64,000 nucleotides of DNA, taken from contig JAFWMQ010000009.1 in assembly GCA_017510605.1 (NCBI GenBank), positions 62,001 to 126,000 on the forward strand, read 5' to 3'. Below the pieces are notes generated by a model that saw nothing but the letters and a program-made list of their open reading frames with translations, was not told where the DNA came from and made no database searches. Origin of the DNA: Clostridiales bacterium (GTDB taxonomy: Bacteria > Bacillota > Clostridia > Saccharofermentanales > Saccharofermentanaceae). The position numbers and the translations under genes were made by a program. Positions 36,316-44,850 of this stretch are shown here, in pieces (positions within the stretch are counted from its first letter, which is position 1; each line of letters starts with the position of its first letter).

Positions 36316-37250
36316 AGAAGTTTTTCAAGGTTGCCGGCAAAGTATTGTTAGTGCTGCTTATTGCAGTTGTTGTCATATTGGGAGCAATCTTTGTCTACAA
36401 CAGGATAATGATGAAGCAGGAAGAGCCGCTCCTTGCTGAACCGTTGGGACAGTTAGTTGAAGTCGACGGCCACAATATGTGCATTTATACAGAAGGCGAA
36501 GGAGAGCATACTCTGCTCTTTCTGTCCGGTTCCGGAACTGCTGCGCCGATACTCGATTTCAAGAGCCTTTATTCACTTCTGAAAGATGATTACCGCATTG
36601 TTGTAATAGAGAAATTCGGTTACGGCTTCAGTGATGTTGTAGACATGGAAAGGTCTTTCGATACGATCTTAAGGCAGGACAGGGAAGCGCTTGCAAAGGC
36701 TGGGATAGAAGGCCCGTTTGTACTCTGTCCTCATTCGATGTCAGGACTTGAAGCAATAATGTGGGCACAGGATTATCCTGATGAAGTCGAGGCGATCGTA
36801 GGTCTTGACATGGTGCTTCCGCGTACATATGACGGATTCGATTTTGAAGGTGTATTCAGATATGAAAAGCTTGCTGCATTTGCGCGCGAAATGGGCATCG
36901 TCAGGTTCTATTATTCCGATAGTTATCTGCCTTCAGCTCTTTCTAAGGAAGACAAAGAATTATACCGTGCAATTGCCTGCAGGGTCGCAGTTAACGTTGA
37001 TATCATTAACGAGGGGCTGGCGATCACAGATGCTGTCAGGGAGATCGACAGCAAACCCAAGCCTGATGTTCCGATGTTGATGTTTGTTTCAGACGGAAAG
37101 GAGGTCCGCAGTTTGAACTGGAGCGGGGCTCATCACGATTATGCAGCTGATCTTACAAATGCTGAGGTCATTGAACTTGACTGCGGACACTATGTGCATA
37201 ATTTCGAGCAGGATCTTATAGCAGAGAAAATAAGGGAATTCATTATCTGA
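36312..37250 (+). CDS. membrane-anchored alpha/beta hydrolase
   Basis: 312 residues. The N-terminal membrane helix (about 10-30) is followed by an alpha/beta-hydrolase domain with an intact triad: S142 in CPHSMSG, the acid in FVSDGKE and His in DCGHYVHNF. The FLSGSG loop supplies the oxyanion side. The substrate is unknown; prolyl-peptidase or lipase-like relatives are possible. It overlaps the zinc-ribbon gene by 4 bp and ends 3 bp before a convergent gene, with no terminator between them. Confidence 0.85.
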   Translation: MKKFFKVAGKVLLVLLIAVVVILGAIFVYNRIMMKQEEPLLAEPLGQLVEVDGHNMCIYTEGEGEHTLLFLSGSGTAAPILDFKSLYSLLKDDYRIVVIEKFGYGFSDVVDMERSFDTILRQDREALAKAGIEGPFVLCPHSMSGLEAIMWAQDYPDEVEAIVGLDMVLPRTYDGFDFEGVFRYEKLAAFAREMGIVRFYYSDSYLPSALSKEDKELYRAIACRVAVNVDIINEGLAITDAVREIDSKPKPDVPMLMFVSDGKEVRSLNWSGAHHDYAADLTNAEVIELDCGHYVHNFEQDLIAEKIREFII

Positions 37251-37253
37251 TCA

Positions 37254-37739
37254 TCAGTGTTGATGTTTTTTGTCCCATTTTTTCTTAACTTCTTTGGCTT
37301 TGGCGATGATCTTTTCTTTCCATTCATCATCCTGCGCGTCCAGTTGGTAGGCTTCAAAACCGAATTCTCTTCCGTATGAGCAGATTACGGCTTCATCGTC
37401 AACGTGAAGCGATATCCTGTATCTGTTTGGTACTTTTTGTGGAAGTATCTGCGACCTGCCCTGTTGGACTTCTTTCTGGTGTCTTGTTCCGTTGACTATT
37501 CCGTCGAATCTAACTCCGTAATGGCGGAACAGTCCTTTGATATATCTTTCTGAACGGAATGAAGAAGTGTATACCCAGACTTCATATCCGAGTTTCTGCA
37601 GGGAATTGATAAGTTCGGGCGTGCCTAATCTGAGTCTTTCCTTGTAGATGTTCCTTAAAGGAAAGGAAAGCTCTTTTTCAGTCTTATGTGTTTCCGGATT
37701 AACGAAAAGAACCTCATCCAGATCGAATGAGACTCTCAT
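37254..37739 (-). CDS. HAD-like protein, stand-alone paralogue
   Basis: About 161 residues. It opens MRVSFDLDEVLFV, the DxD motif I of the HAD phosphatase superfamily, followed by VYTSS (motif II) and an LHVDDE motif near the C-terminus. It is clearly homologous to the C-terminal half of the upstream gene (shared FDLDEVxF, LGxPxLxxxLxKxGYxxWVYxS, HVDGI/RFDGIVNG and LHxDxE). ATG 37739 is used, with a GGAAAAG ribosome site, leaving 13 bp after the upstream stop. The substrate is unknown; nucleotide or small phosphomonoester hydrolysis is the family expectation. Confidence 0.75.
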   Translation of the reverse strand: MRVSFDLDEVLFVNPETHKTEKELSFPLRNIYKERLRLGTPELINSLQKLGYEVWVYTSSFRSERYIKGLFRHYGVRFDGIVNGTRHQKEVQQGRSQILPQKVPNRYRISLHVDDEAVICSYGREFGFEAYQLDAQDDEWKEKIIAKAKEVKKKWDKKHQH

Positions 37740-37752
37740 CTTTTCCGTTTCA

Positions 37753-38640
37753 CTATTTCCCGGCACGCTTTTCGATCTCCTCAATGATTGCTATGGCATT
37801 TTTTGCCCACTCTTCTTCAGGACCTTCGATCGTATATTCATTAAAATCTTTTGTCTTGCTGTGAGTCTCGATTATCGATTCGTTATCTATGTGAAGCCGC
37901 ATCTCATACTTGCTGCCGATGAGTTCGTTCATGCGCATATGGCTCGCAGACTTGTTCTGTTCGCGCTTGCTGACGCCCGTGATAATTCCGTCGACATGTA
38001 CCGAATATGCTCTGAAGAATCTTTGGATATCATCTATGGAATAGTATTCCGAAGCATATACCCAGATGTCATATCCGTGCTTTACAAGGAAATAGAACAG
38101 GGCAGGGATGCCTAGTCTTACCCTCTTGTTAAATCTTCTGTCCATGGGGAAGAGGAAAGGCTTTTTCTCGAGATGCGGATGATCCGGAGATCTGAAAATG
38201 ACTTCATCAAGATCTATCGCCACTCGCTTGTCATGCTGCGATTTCTCGAGGATCTTTTTAATGTCGGATTCTGTTGCGCAATTGATTATCTTGATCGGGA
38301 CTTTCTTTATGTTGCATCGCATTGCGGCAGCCCATCTGTGATGTCCGTTCAGCAAAAGATAGCCGCGTGGACGGAGCTTCTCGACAGTAAGCGGTTCCTC
38401 GATAGGTCTTTTATCGAAATGCATCGCTTCACGGAATTTGGTCTCATACTCGCTGACTATCCTGTAGCTCGGCCCGACGGAGTCCATGGAGAATTCATCT
38501 TCGGCATTAGGATGAAGATTTGAGCAAGCTGTCTTCCTGACCAGCAATCTTTCGAGCAGACCGGCATGTACGGGGATCGATATGCCTTTTTGTTTTTCAA
38601 GATCTTTTGCAACGAATTCAGACAATTGAGTTTTAGCCAT
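37753..38640 (-). CDS. ParB/Srx-like nuclease-fold domain fused to HAD domain
   Basis: About 295 residues. The N-terminal half has the ParB/sulfiredoxin signature (PLTVEKLRPRGYLLLNGHHR, with GHHRWAAA), a fold that binds CTP or ATP. The C-terminal half is a HAD-like domain (VAIDLDEVIF, WVYASEY, LHIDNE). ATG 38640 is favoured because GGGGAG lies about 11 nt upstream; GTG 38652, overlapping the metH stop, is the alternative. It is coupled to metH above and to the HAD paralogue below. A ParB-type domain tied to a phosphatase suggests nucleotide-dependent chemistry, but no function is established. Confidence 0.7.
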   Translation of the reverse strand: MAKTQLSEFVAKDLEKQKGISIPVHAGLLERLLVRKTACSNLHPNAEDEFSMDSVGPSYRIVSEYETKFREAMHFDKRPIEEPLTVEKLRPRGYLLLNGHHRWAAAMRCNIKKVPIKIINCATESDIKKILEKSQHDKRVAIDLDEVIFRSPDHPHLEKKPFLFPMDRRFNKRVRLGIPALFYFLVKHGYDIWVYASEYYSIDDIQRFFRAYSVHVDGIITGVSKREQNKSASHMRMNELIGSKYEMRLHIDNESIIETHSKTKDFNEYTIEGPEEEWAKNAIAIIEEIEKRAGK

Positions 38641-38648
38641 AAGCCTGT

Positions 38649-41048
38649 TCACTCCCCGAAAACCGAATCACAATATCTTACCGTAGCCATAGCATCCTTG
38701 GCATATGCATCAGCACCGATCTTATCAGCATATTCAGGCGTCATTACGGCGCCGCCTACAACGACTTTGGTGCCGGGCTTTTTCTCGCGAAGAAGCTTAA
38801 TAGTCTCTTCCATTGATGCGACCGTTGTGGTCATGAGGGCAGAGAGGCCGACAACGCGGATGTTGTTCTCTATCGCACAATCGACGATTACCTCCGGAGG
38901 AACGTCCTTGCCGAGATCGATGACATCGTAACCGTAGTTCTCGAGCATGACTTTTACTATGTTCTTTCCGATGTCATGGATATCGCCTTTGACTGTTGCG
39001 AGTATGACCTGTCCTTTAGTGTTCCTCGGCTTGTCTGCCATGGCTTCCTTGACGACTGCGAAAGCTGCTTTGGCGGCATCGGCACTCATGAGAAGCTGGG
39101 GAAGGAATACGGTTCCTGCTTCGAAACCTTTTCCTACACGGTCAAGAGCGGGAATAAGTTCTGAATTGATGATCTCCAGAGAGTCTCTTCCTGAATCAAG
39201 TGCCTCTTTCATGGCTTCGGAAGCGCGTCCGGTTACGCCTCGTTCTATAGCCTCGGCAAGAGTCAAGACTACGCCTGAAGATGCGGAAGATGCTTTGGCG
39301 CTGCCTGAAGATGCGGAGGTTCCTGCCACGTAATCTTTGTAAGCATTGATGAATTCCCCGAGATTCGGATCGAGGTTCATCAGCGCGTTATATGATCTGT
39401 ATGAAGCCATCATGGGTCCGTTGCAGGGGTTGATTATGGCGCACGAAAGACCGTTCTGCATTGCCATTGTAAGGAAGTGCGAGTTGACCAGTTCGCGCGC
39501 GGGAAGACCGAAGGATATATTCGATACACCGAGTATAGAGTGGCCTGAAAACTCATCCCTGACGCGCCTTACTGTATCGAGGGTCGCGATCGCGGATTCG
39601 GGATCCGATGATATTGTCATTGCAAGACCGTCGATCACGATGTCCTTTCTGGGAATCCCGTAACTGTCTGCCGCCTCGTATATGCGCCTTGCGATCTCTA
39701 TCCTTCCGTCAGAAGTGGCGGGGATACCGCTCTCATCCAAAGGAAGAGCGACAAGTACGCCACCGTATTTAGCGACCAGGGGCATGACTGCCTTGATGTT
39801 TTCTTCCTTTCCGTTTACGGAATTGATCATGGGCTTGCCGTTATAGATCCTCATTCCGCGCTCAAGAGCTTCGATATTCGTTGTGTCGATCTGAAGAGGA
39901 AGGTTTGTAACCGACTGTATCTTCAGGATGACACTCTCCATCATTTCGGGTTCGTTTATCTCGGGCAGGCCGACGTTGACGTCGAGCACGTGCGCGCCCG
40001 CTTCTTCCTGCTTCAGTGCTTCTGTAAGGATGTAATCGATGTTGTTATCACGCAGAGCCTGCTGGAGTTTTTTCTTTCCGGTAGGATTGATCCTCTCGCC
40101 GACGATGACAGGCTTCCTGCCGATCTTTACGCAGTCGGCAAAGCTTGTAACGTATGTAGTTTGTTTTTTGACGGGTGAGGTGAAGGGCACCAGCTTTACT
40201 TTTCCGATCATCCTGCTGATATGATCCGGAGTGGTGCCGCAGCAGCCTCCCATGACATGAACTCCGAGCTTTGCGATCTCCTCCATGACCTGAGAGAATT
40301 CTTCAGGATCAACATCGTAAACAGTGGCTCCGTTCTCAGTTCTTGGAAGACCGGCATTCGGATTAACTACGATAGGTAGTGAACAGCAGGCAACAAGTCT
40401 TTCGGCTATGGGGAGCATCTGTTTGGGGCCAAAGCCGCAGTTGATGCCGATGGCGTCTACCTTAAGTCCTTCTAACATGGCGACGGTGCCTTCGACGCTG
40501 CCGCCGGTCAGGAGCTTTCCTGATTCATCATAGACGGTCGTAACAATGACAGGAAGATCACATACCTCGTGAGCAGCAACGACTGCTGCCTTAGCTTCGT
40601 AAGAGTCGCTCATGGTCTCTATAAGGACCAGATCTCCGCCTGCTTCATAGCCGGCTTTTATTATTTCCGAGAAAATATCGACCGCTTCATTGAAAGAAAG
40701 ATCACCCATCGGTTCTAAAAGCTTTCCTGTGGGTCCGACATCGATTGCGACGTAAGCATCGTTATCACGGCCGGCTTCTTTCCTGGCCTGCTGACAGATC
40801 TTAACGCCGGCGGATACTATCTCTGATACATTATCGAACTTGAAGCGGTTGGCACCGAAGGTATTTGTGTTTACGATGTTGGAACCTGCTTCGAAATAAC
40901 CCCTGTTGAGTGCCTTGATATCGTCAGGTTTTGTAAGGTTCCAGGTCTCGGGAAGCTCGCCGCCCTTAAGACCCAATCCCTGAAGGATGGAACCTGTACC
41001 GCCATCGCAGAAAAGCCATTCTTTTCCAAGTCGTTCACGTAATCCCAT
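38649..41048 (-). CDS. metH: cobalamin-dependent methionine synthase, lacking activation domain
   Basis: 799 residues. It transfers a methyl group from methyltetrahydrofolate through cobalamin to homocysteine. Domains: homocysteine methyltransferase (1-300, zinc ligands in GINCGFGP and MGGCCGTTP), pterin-binding (about 310-560, GERINPTGKK), an Ala/Ser-rich linker near 577-597, then the B12 cap and Rossmann module with GDIHDIGKN carrying the axial His. The C-terminal reactivation domain of E. coli-type MetH is missing and is encoded by the gene just upstream, so the enzyme is split. GGAAGGAAGG precedes ATG 41048. It is third in the metF - activation - metH operon. Confidence 0.95.
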   Translation of the reverse strand: MGLRERLGKEWLFCDGGTGSILQGLGLKGGELPETWNLTKPDDIKALNRGYFEAGSNIVNTNTFGANRFKFDNVSEIVSAGVKICQQARKEAGRDNDAYVAIDVGPTGKLLEPMGDLSFNEAVDIFSEIIKAGYEAGGDLVLIETMSDSYEAKAAVVAAHEVCDLPVIVTTVYDESGKLLTGGSVEGTVAMLEGLKVDAIGINCGFGPKQMLPIAERLVACCSLPIVVNPNAGLPRTENGATVYDVDPEEFSQVMEEIAKLGVHVMGGCCGTTPDHISRMIGKVKLVPFTSPVKKQTTYVTSFADCVKIGRKPVIVGERINPTGKKKLQQALRDNNIDYILTEALKQEEAGAHVLDVNVGLPEINEPEMMESVILKIQSVTNLPLQIDTTNIEALERGMRIYNGKPMINSVNGKEENIKAVMPLVAKYGGVLVALPLDESGIPATSDGRIEIARRIYEAADSYGIPRKDIVIDGLAMTISSDPESAIATLDTVRRVRDEFSGHSILGVSNISFGLPARELVNSHFLTMAMQNGLSCAIINPCNGPMMASYRSYNALMNLDPNLGEFINAYKDYVAGTSASSGSAKASSASSGVVLTLAEAIERGVTGRASEAMKEALDSGRDSLEIINSELIPALDRVGKGFEAGTVFLPQLLMSADAAKAAFAVVKEAMADKPRNTKGQVILATVKGDIHDIGKNIVKVMLENYGYDVIDLGKDVPPEVIVDCAIENNIRVVGLSALMTTTVASMEETIKLLREKKPGTKVVVGGAVMTPEYADKIGADAYAKDAMATVRYCDSVFGE

Positions 41049-41052
41049 TGTC

Positions 41053-41730
41053 TTAAGACCTTCCTTCCGAGAATTCGCATGTTGATCTCATATTGCAGCC
41101 GCTGCATCCGCTGCAGCCGTTCCGGCGGACATCTCCGCCTATTCCGATAATCGCGGTAACTGATTTTGTCGGCATCATAAGAAGCGAATCAGTCAGTTCG
41201 ATTCCGATCTGTTTACTGATATCAAGAAGCCTGAACCAGTCTTTCTGATGCTCGAGTTTTAAATCGCCGTAGCCCGGCGAAAAGCGCGGCCTCAGATAAA
41301 GACCGTCCGCTTCATATTCACGTTTGAGCCTGTCATTCTCGCTGTCAAGAAAACTCTCGATTGCAGCTGCGCCGCAGGCCTGATATATCGATGCATCTGC
41401 AGCTGAAGTAACACTTGCTCTTCTGACCAGCATATCGCATGAAGGACCGATAGTCGCGGCAAGGAGCAGAACTCTCAGACAGCCTGAAAGATTTCTGCAA
41501 AGAGATTCCGATTCAAGGAGCACATCTTCAGAACCGGCATGTATCGTAACCGTTTTTTCCGTGACCGTAACGGGAAATTCCTTAATAAGAAGCCTCGGGT
41601 GAGACATAGTGCTTACACGCTCCACAGCCTCGTTGATCTTCGCTTCGATCTCAGGAGTCACCCCGGCAATGCCATGATAACCCATGTATCTTTTGACTTC
41701 TTTGACTGGAATGTCCACTCCGAGAGGCAT
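41053..41730 (-). CDS. methionine synthase reactivation protein
   Basis: 225 residues. It resembles the vitamin-B12-dependent methionine synthase activation domain as a free protein, with the SAM-site-like RPRFSPGYGD segment and upstream LLLAATIGPSCD. Its role by family is reductive methylation of inactive cob(II)alamin on MetH using SAM. The C-terminus ends in a cysteine cluster (CSGCSGCNMRSTC), which may hold a metal or redox centre. ATG 41730 overlaps the metF stop (TGATG), and the metH ATG lies 4 bp after its stop, so the three proteins are made together. Confidence 0.85.
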   Translation of the reverse strand: MPLGVDIPVKEVKRYMGYHGIAGVTPEIEAKINEAVERVSTMSHPRLLIKEFPVTVTEKTVTIHAGSEDVLLESESLCRNLSGCLRVLLLAATIGPSCDMLVRRASVTSAADASIYQACGAAAIESFLDSENDRLKREYEADGLYLRPRFSPGYGDLKLEHQKDWFRLLDISKQIGIELTDSLLMMPTKSVTAIIGIGGDVRRNGCSGCSGCNMRSTCEFSEGRS

Positions 41731-42593
41731 CAGTCAATGATTCCTTTGAGATTATTCAGGATGTCGGAAGCCACATCAGGCTTGTTCATGGAGTAAACAT
41801 GAATGTGATTTACTCCGTTGGCGATAAGATCGATGATCTGTTCGGTCGCGTAGATTATTCCTGCCTGACGCATCGATACCGGATCGTCACCGAAACGGTC
41901 GACTATGGCCTTAAAACGCTCAGGTACGGCTGTGCCTGAGAGCTGGACAGATCTTGAAAGCTGCTTTGCAGTCGTAATAGGCATAATACCGGGAAGGACC
42001 GGGACGTTGATGCCTATGTCCTTAACTCTGTAGAGGAAATTATAGAATATGTTATTATCGAAAAACATCTGCGTGGTGAGGAAATCGCAGCCTGCGTCAA
42101 CCTTCTCCTTCAGGAAATGAATATCGTCAGACTTGCGGGCACATTCAACGTGTCCTTCGGGATAACATGCTCCGCCTATGCAGAGGTCAGGATCTAATGA
42201 CCTGATATCTCTTATGAGGTCGGACGCGTGAATGTAATCGCTGCAGATAACCCCATCCTTGGGCAGATCGCCTCTTAATGCCATGATGTTGTCTATATTG
42301 TTGGCGCGTATCTTCTTTACCATCTCGGCGACATGCTCTTTTGTCGAAGCAACACATGTAAGGTGGGGAAGAACGGAAACTCCGTGAAGATTCTTAATGT
42401 CCGAAGCGACTTCGATAGTAAGCTTGGAAGTGGAACCTGCCGCGCCGTAAGTTACCGACATGAAGGACGGCTTGAGAGCCGCGATGGAGCCTGCTGCTGC
42501 CTTTACATTTTCAAGATCGACTTCCTGCTTGGGCGGGAATACTTCGAATGATATCGACGGTGTTTTATCCTTTAGTATTTCGTTAATTTTCAT
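41730..42593 (-). CDS. metF: methylenetetrahydrofolate reductase
   Basis: About 287 residues, the usual MetF length. It reduces methylene-THF to methyl-THF, the methyl donor for MetH. Family features: SFEVFPPK at the N-terminus, FMSVTYGAAGS, PHLTCV, ALRGDLPKD, GGACYPEGH, FLTTQMFFDN and PVLPGIMPI, all TIM-barrel FAD/folate-site motifs. ATG 42593 is correct; a frame extending to 43262 only reads antisense through the divergent binding-protein gene. No riboswitch was seen in the 142-bp leader. It heads the metF - activation - metH - HAD operon. Confidence 0.95.
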   Translation of the reverse strand: MKINEILKDKTPSISFEVFPPKQEVDLENVKAAAGSIAALKPSFMSVTYGAAGSTSKLTIEVASDIKNLHGVSVLPHLTCVASTKEHVAEMVKKIRANNIDNIMALRGDLPKDGVICSDYIHASDLIRDIRSLDPDLCIGGACYPEGHVECARKSDDIHFLKEKVDAGCDFLTTQMFFDNNIFYNFLYRVKDIGINVPVLPGIMPITTAKQLSRSVQLSGTAVPERFKAIVDRFGDDPVSMRQAGIIYATEQIIDLIANGVNHIHVYSMNKPDVASDILNNLKGIID

Positions 42594-42735
42594 AATAAAC
42601 TGCCTTGCGTGGGTTTGTATTTTCGATAATCGAGAATAGCATAGAGTATACATCAAAATAACACGGAATATTATAATTAATGCGAAAAACGAAAAATCTA
42701 AACATTCGGAAAATAATGTTTTAGGGGGTTTTATT

Positions 42736-43785
42736 ATGAAGAAGATATTTGCTGTGATCCTGACTCTGGCGATGTTGGTTTCCGTTGCGACCGGCTGTTC
42801 TGCCATTACGGATCTTACACAGCAATCTGGTGTTTTGGAATCTGTAGGTAAGGATGTTATAGGCGATATCGATATCGAGATCCCTACAAAGGACCGTGCA
42901 GGCAATGATATCAAGGTCCCTGATAAGATCGATAAGATCATATCCATGGCTCCTTCCACGACACAGGTCCTTATTGAATTCGGTTTAGGCGATAAGATCG
43001 TCGGTATTGATACAAACTCTGCAACATATATCGACAAGCTTCCTGCAAATGTTGCCCAGTTTGATATGATGTCACCTGATAACGAGGCTATCGCGGCTCT
43101 GAGCCCTGATATCGTTTTCACTTCCGGAATGAGTTCCGTCGGCGGAACTTCTCCTTTCCAGTCGCTTATCGACAGCGGAGTCTGCGTAGCAGATATTCCT
43201 TCACCTTCATCTATCGAAGGGATCTGCGATGATATCCTGTTTATCGGAGCATGTGTGGGCAAGAATGCCGAGGCTATCGCATACTCAAAGGGACTTACGC
43301 TCTTTATGTCAGGCCTTGAGGAGATTTCCGCGTCTATCCCGGAGGACCAGGTTAAGACCGTACTCGTAATGATGAATGTTCCTTCGGCTGAGTATCCTAC
43401 GATCTACACTTTCGGTAAGGGAACATATATGAATGAGATGCTCGATATAATCGGCGCGAAGAATGTTTTCGGAGATCAGGAGGGATGGCTTGCCGTTTCC
43501 GTTGAGGATGCTATAGTTGCAGATCCTGATGTCATCCTTATGGATTGCGACTGGCTGCCGGGTGCTGCAGATCAGGTCAAAGCACTTGAAGGCTGGGAGA
43601 ATGTGAAAGCTGTAAAGAACGGTGAGGTCTACCAGATCAGTGAGGATCTCTGCTCCCGTCCGAACCATCATGTCGGTGAAGCAACACTTGAGTGGGCTAA
43701 ATGCATCTACTCCAAATTCTACAGTGATTTCACGGGTTCACTTGATGACATAAAGACTGATGTTCTTGAGAAGATCCTCGGATAA
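42736..43785 (+). CDS. BtuF/FepB-type substrate-binding lipoprotein
   Basis: 349 residues. The signal peptide ends in the lipobox SVATGC (C21), giving a membrane-anchored receptor. The body is the two-lobe cluster A-II (helical-backbone) fold with IISMAPSTTQVLIEFGLGDKIVGI and LSPDIVFTSG, used for cobalamin, haem or siderophores. The divergent neighbours metF and metH (B12-dependent) make cobalamin the best guess; iron-siderophore uptake is the alternative. It is followed by a FecCD permease and ATPase with short or overlapping junctions. Confidence 0.88.
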   Translation: MKKIFAVILTLAMLVSVATGCSAITDLTQQSGVLESVGKDVIGDIDIEIPTKDRAGNDIKVPDKIDKIISMAPSTTQVLIEFGLGDKIVGIDTNSATYIDKLPANVAQFDMMSPDNEAIAALSPDIVFTSGMSSVGGTSPFQSLIDSGVCVADIPSPSSIEGICDDILFIGACVGKNAEAIAYSKGLTLFMSGLEEISASIPEDQVKTVLVMMNVPSAEYPTIYTFGKGTYMNEMLDIIGAKNVFGDQEGWLAVSVEDAIVADPDVILMDCDWLPGAADQVKALEGWENVKAVKNGEVYQISEDLCSRPNHHVGEATLEWAKCIYSKFYSDFTGSLDDIKTDVLEKILG

Positions 43786-43815
43786 GGATCTGCACGGATA
43801 AGAACGAATAAGACT

Positions 43816-44850
43816 ATGACTAAGAAGGGCACAGGACTGAAGATAGCGATATCTGCAATCCTGTGCTTTTTTATTCTTATCCTTGCGATAAGGCAGGGGA
43901 GCGTTTATATCTCCCTGAAAGATCTTTTTGGAATAATATCCGGCCACATTACCGGCAAGGGAACTCCGGAAGGTATCGAACCGATGATGGATTCGATCTT
44001 CTGGACGATAAGAATGCCCAGAGCGATCATGGCTTTTCTGGTAGGCGGAGCGCTTTCTGTCAGCGGCGCGTGCATGCAGGCATTACTGCAGAATCCGTTG
44101 GCTTCGTCATACACTTTAGGCGTTTCTTCCGGTGCTTCTTTGGGTGCCGCGATCGTTCTTATACTTGAGATTTCCATCCCTCTGCTGGCAGGATTCATGC
44201 TTCCTTTTACGGGATTCGTTTTCGGCCTGATCACAGTTGTGCTGGCACTTTCATTAGCTTCCGTAATCGACAGGAATGTATCAAATACCACGGTTGTCCT
44301 GATCGGTATGATCCTGTCGCTCTTCGTAAACGGAATAATGAATTTCCTGTCTACGCTCTATTCGGACCACTCAAAGCAGCTTTATCTCTGGATGATGGGT
44401 TCATTCTCCGCGAGAGGATGGAAGCATTGCCTGATCCTTTTCCCGGTATGTGTCGTATGTTTTGCCATCCTTATGCTGACGTCCAGGAAAATGGATATCA
44501 TGAGCTTCGGTGACCTTCAGGCTCAGGCGATGGGAGTGGATGCGAAGAAGACAAAGCTTGTTGCGATCGTTATATGCTCGCTCCTTACGGGAATATCTGT
44601 TGCGTTTACGGGTGTCATAGGCTTTGTTGATCTCGCTGCTCCTCATGTTGTCCGGAAATTATTCGGTCCTTCGCACAGGATCGTTCTGCCTATGTCTTTC
44701 ATCTACGGAGGAGCATTTATGGCGTTATGTGATCTGATCTCAAGGACCGTACTGTCTCCGAGGGAGATTCCGGTTGGAGCTGTTACTGCACTTATCGGCG
44801 CGCCGTTCTTCGCATATGTTTTCTTCGCTTCAAGGAGGAAACGCGCATGA
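43816..44850 (+). CDS. FecCD/BtuC-type ABC permease
   Basis: 344 residues with about 9-10 membrane helices. Family blocks include RMPRAIMAFLVGGALSVSGACMQALLQNPLA and GVSSGASLGAA, and the C-terminal FTGVIGFVDLAAPH coupling region. It forms the membrane channel for the lipoprotein receptor encoded upstream. Its stop overlaps the ATPase start by 4 bp (ATGA). Substrate as for the receptor: cobalamin is likely, iron complex possible. Confidence 0.92.
   Translation: MTKKGTGLKIAISAILCFFILILAIRQGSVYISLKDLFGIISGHITGKGTPEGIEPMMDSIFWTIRMPRAIMAFLVGGALSVSGACMQALLQNPLASSYTLGVSSGASLGAAIVLILEISIPLLAGFMLPFTGFVFGLITVVLALSLASVIDRNVSNTTVVLIGMILSLFVNGIMNFLSTLYSDHSKQLYLWMMGSFSARGWKHCLILFPVCVVCFAILMLTSRKMDIMSFGDLQAQAMGVDAKKTKLVAIVICSLLTGISVAFTGVIGFVDLAAPHVVRKLFGPSHRIVLPMSFIYGGAFMALCDLISRTVLSPREIPVGAVTALIGAPFFAYVFFASRRKRA

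Noticed and set aside
37648..38115. 155-residue plus-strand ORF across the HAD genes
   Set aside because: Antisense to two genes with conserved HAD motifs in the minus frames.
42594..42735. Cobalamin or SAM riboswitch between metF and the importer
   Set aside because: The gap is too short and none of the conserved boxes is seen on either strand.
42594..43262. N-terminal extension of the metF frame (510-residue reading)
   Set aside because: The extra 223 codons run antisense through the binding-protein gene and lack folate-reductase features; MetF starts at 42593 with normal length.
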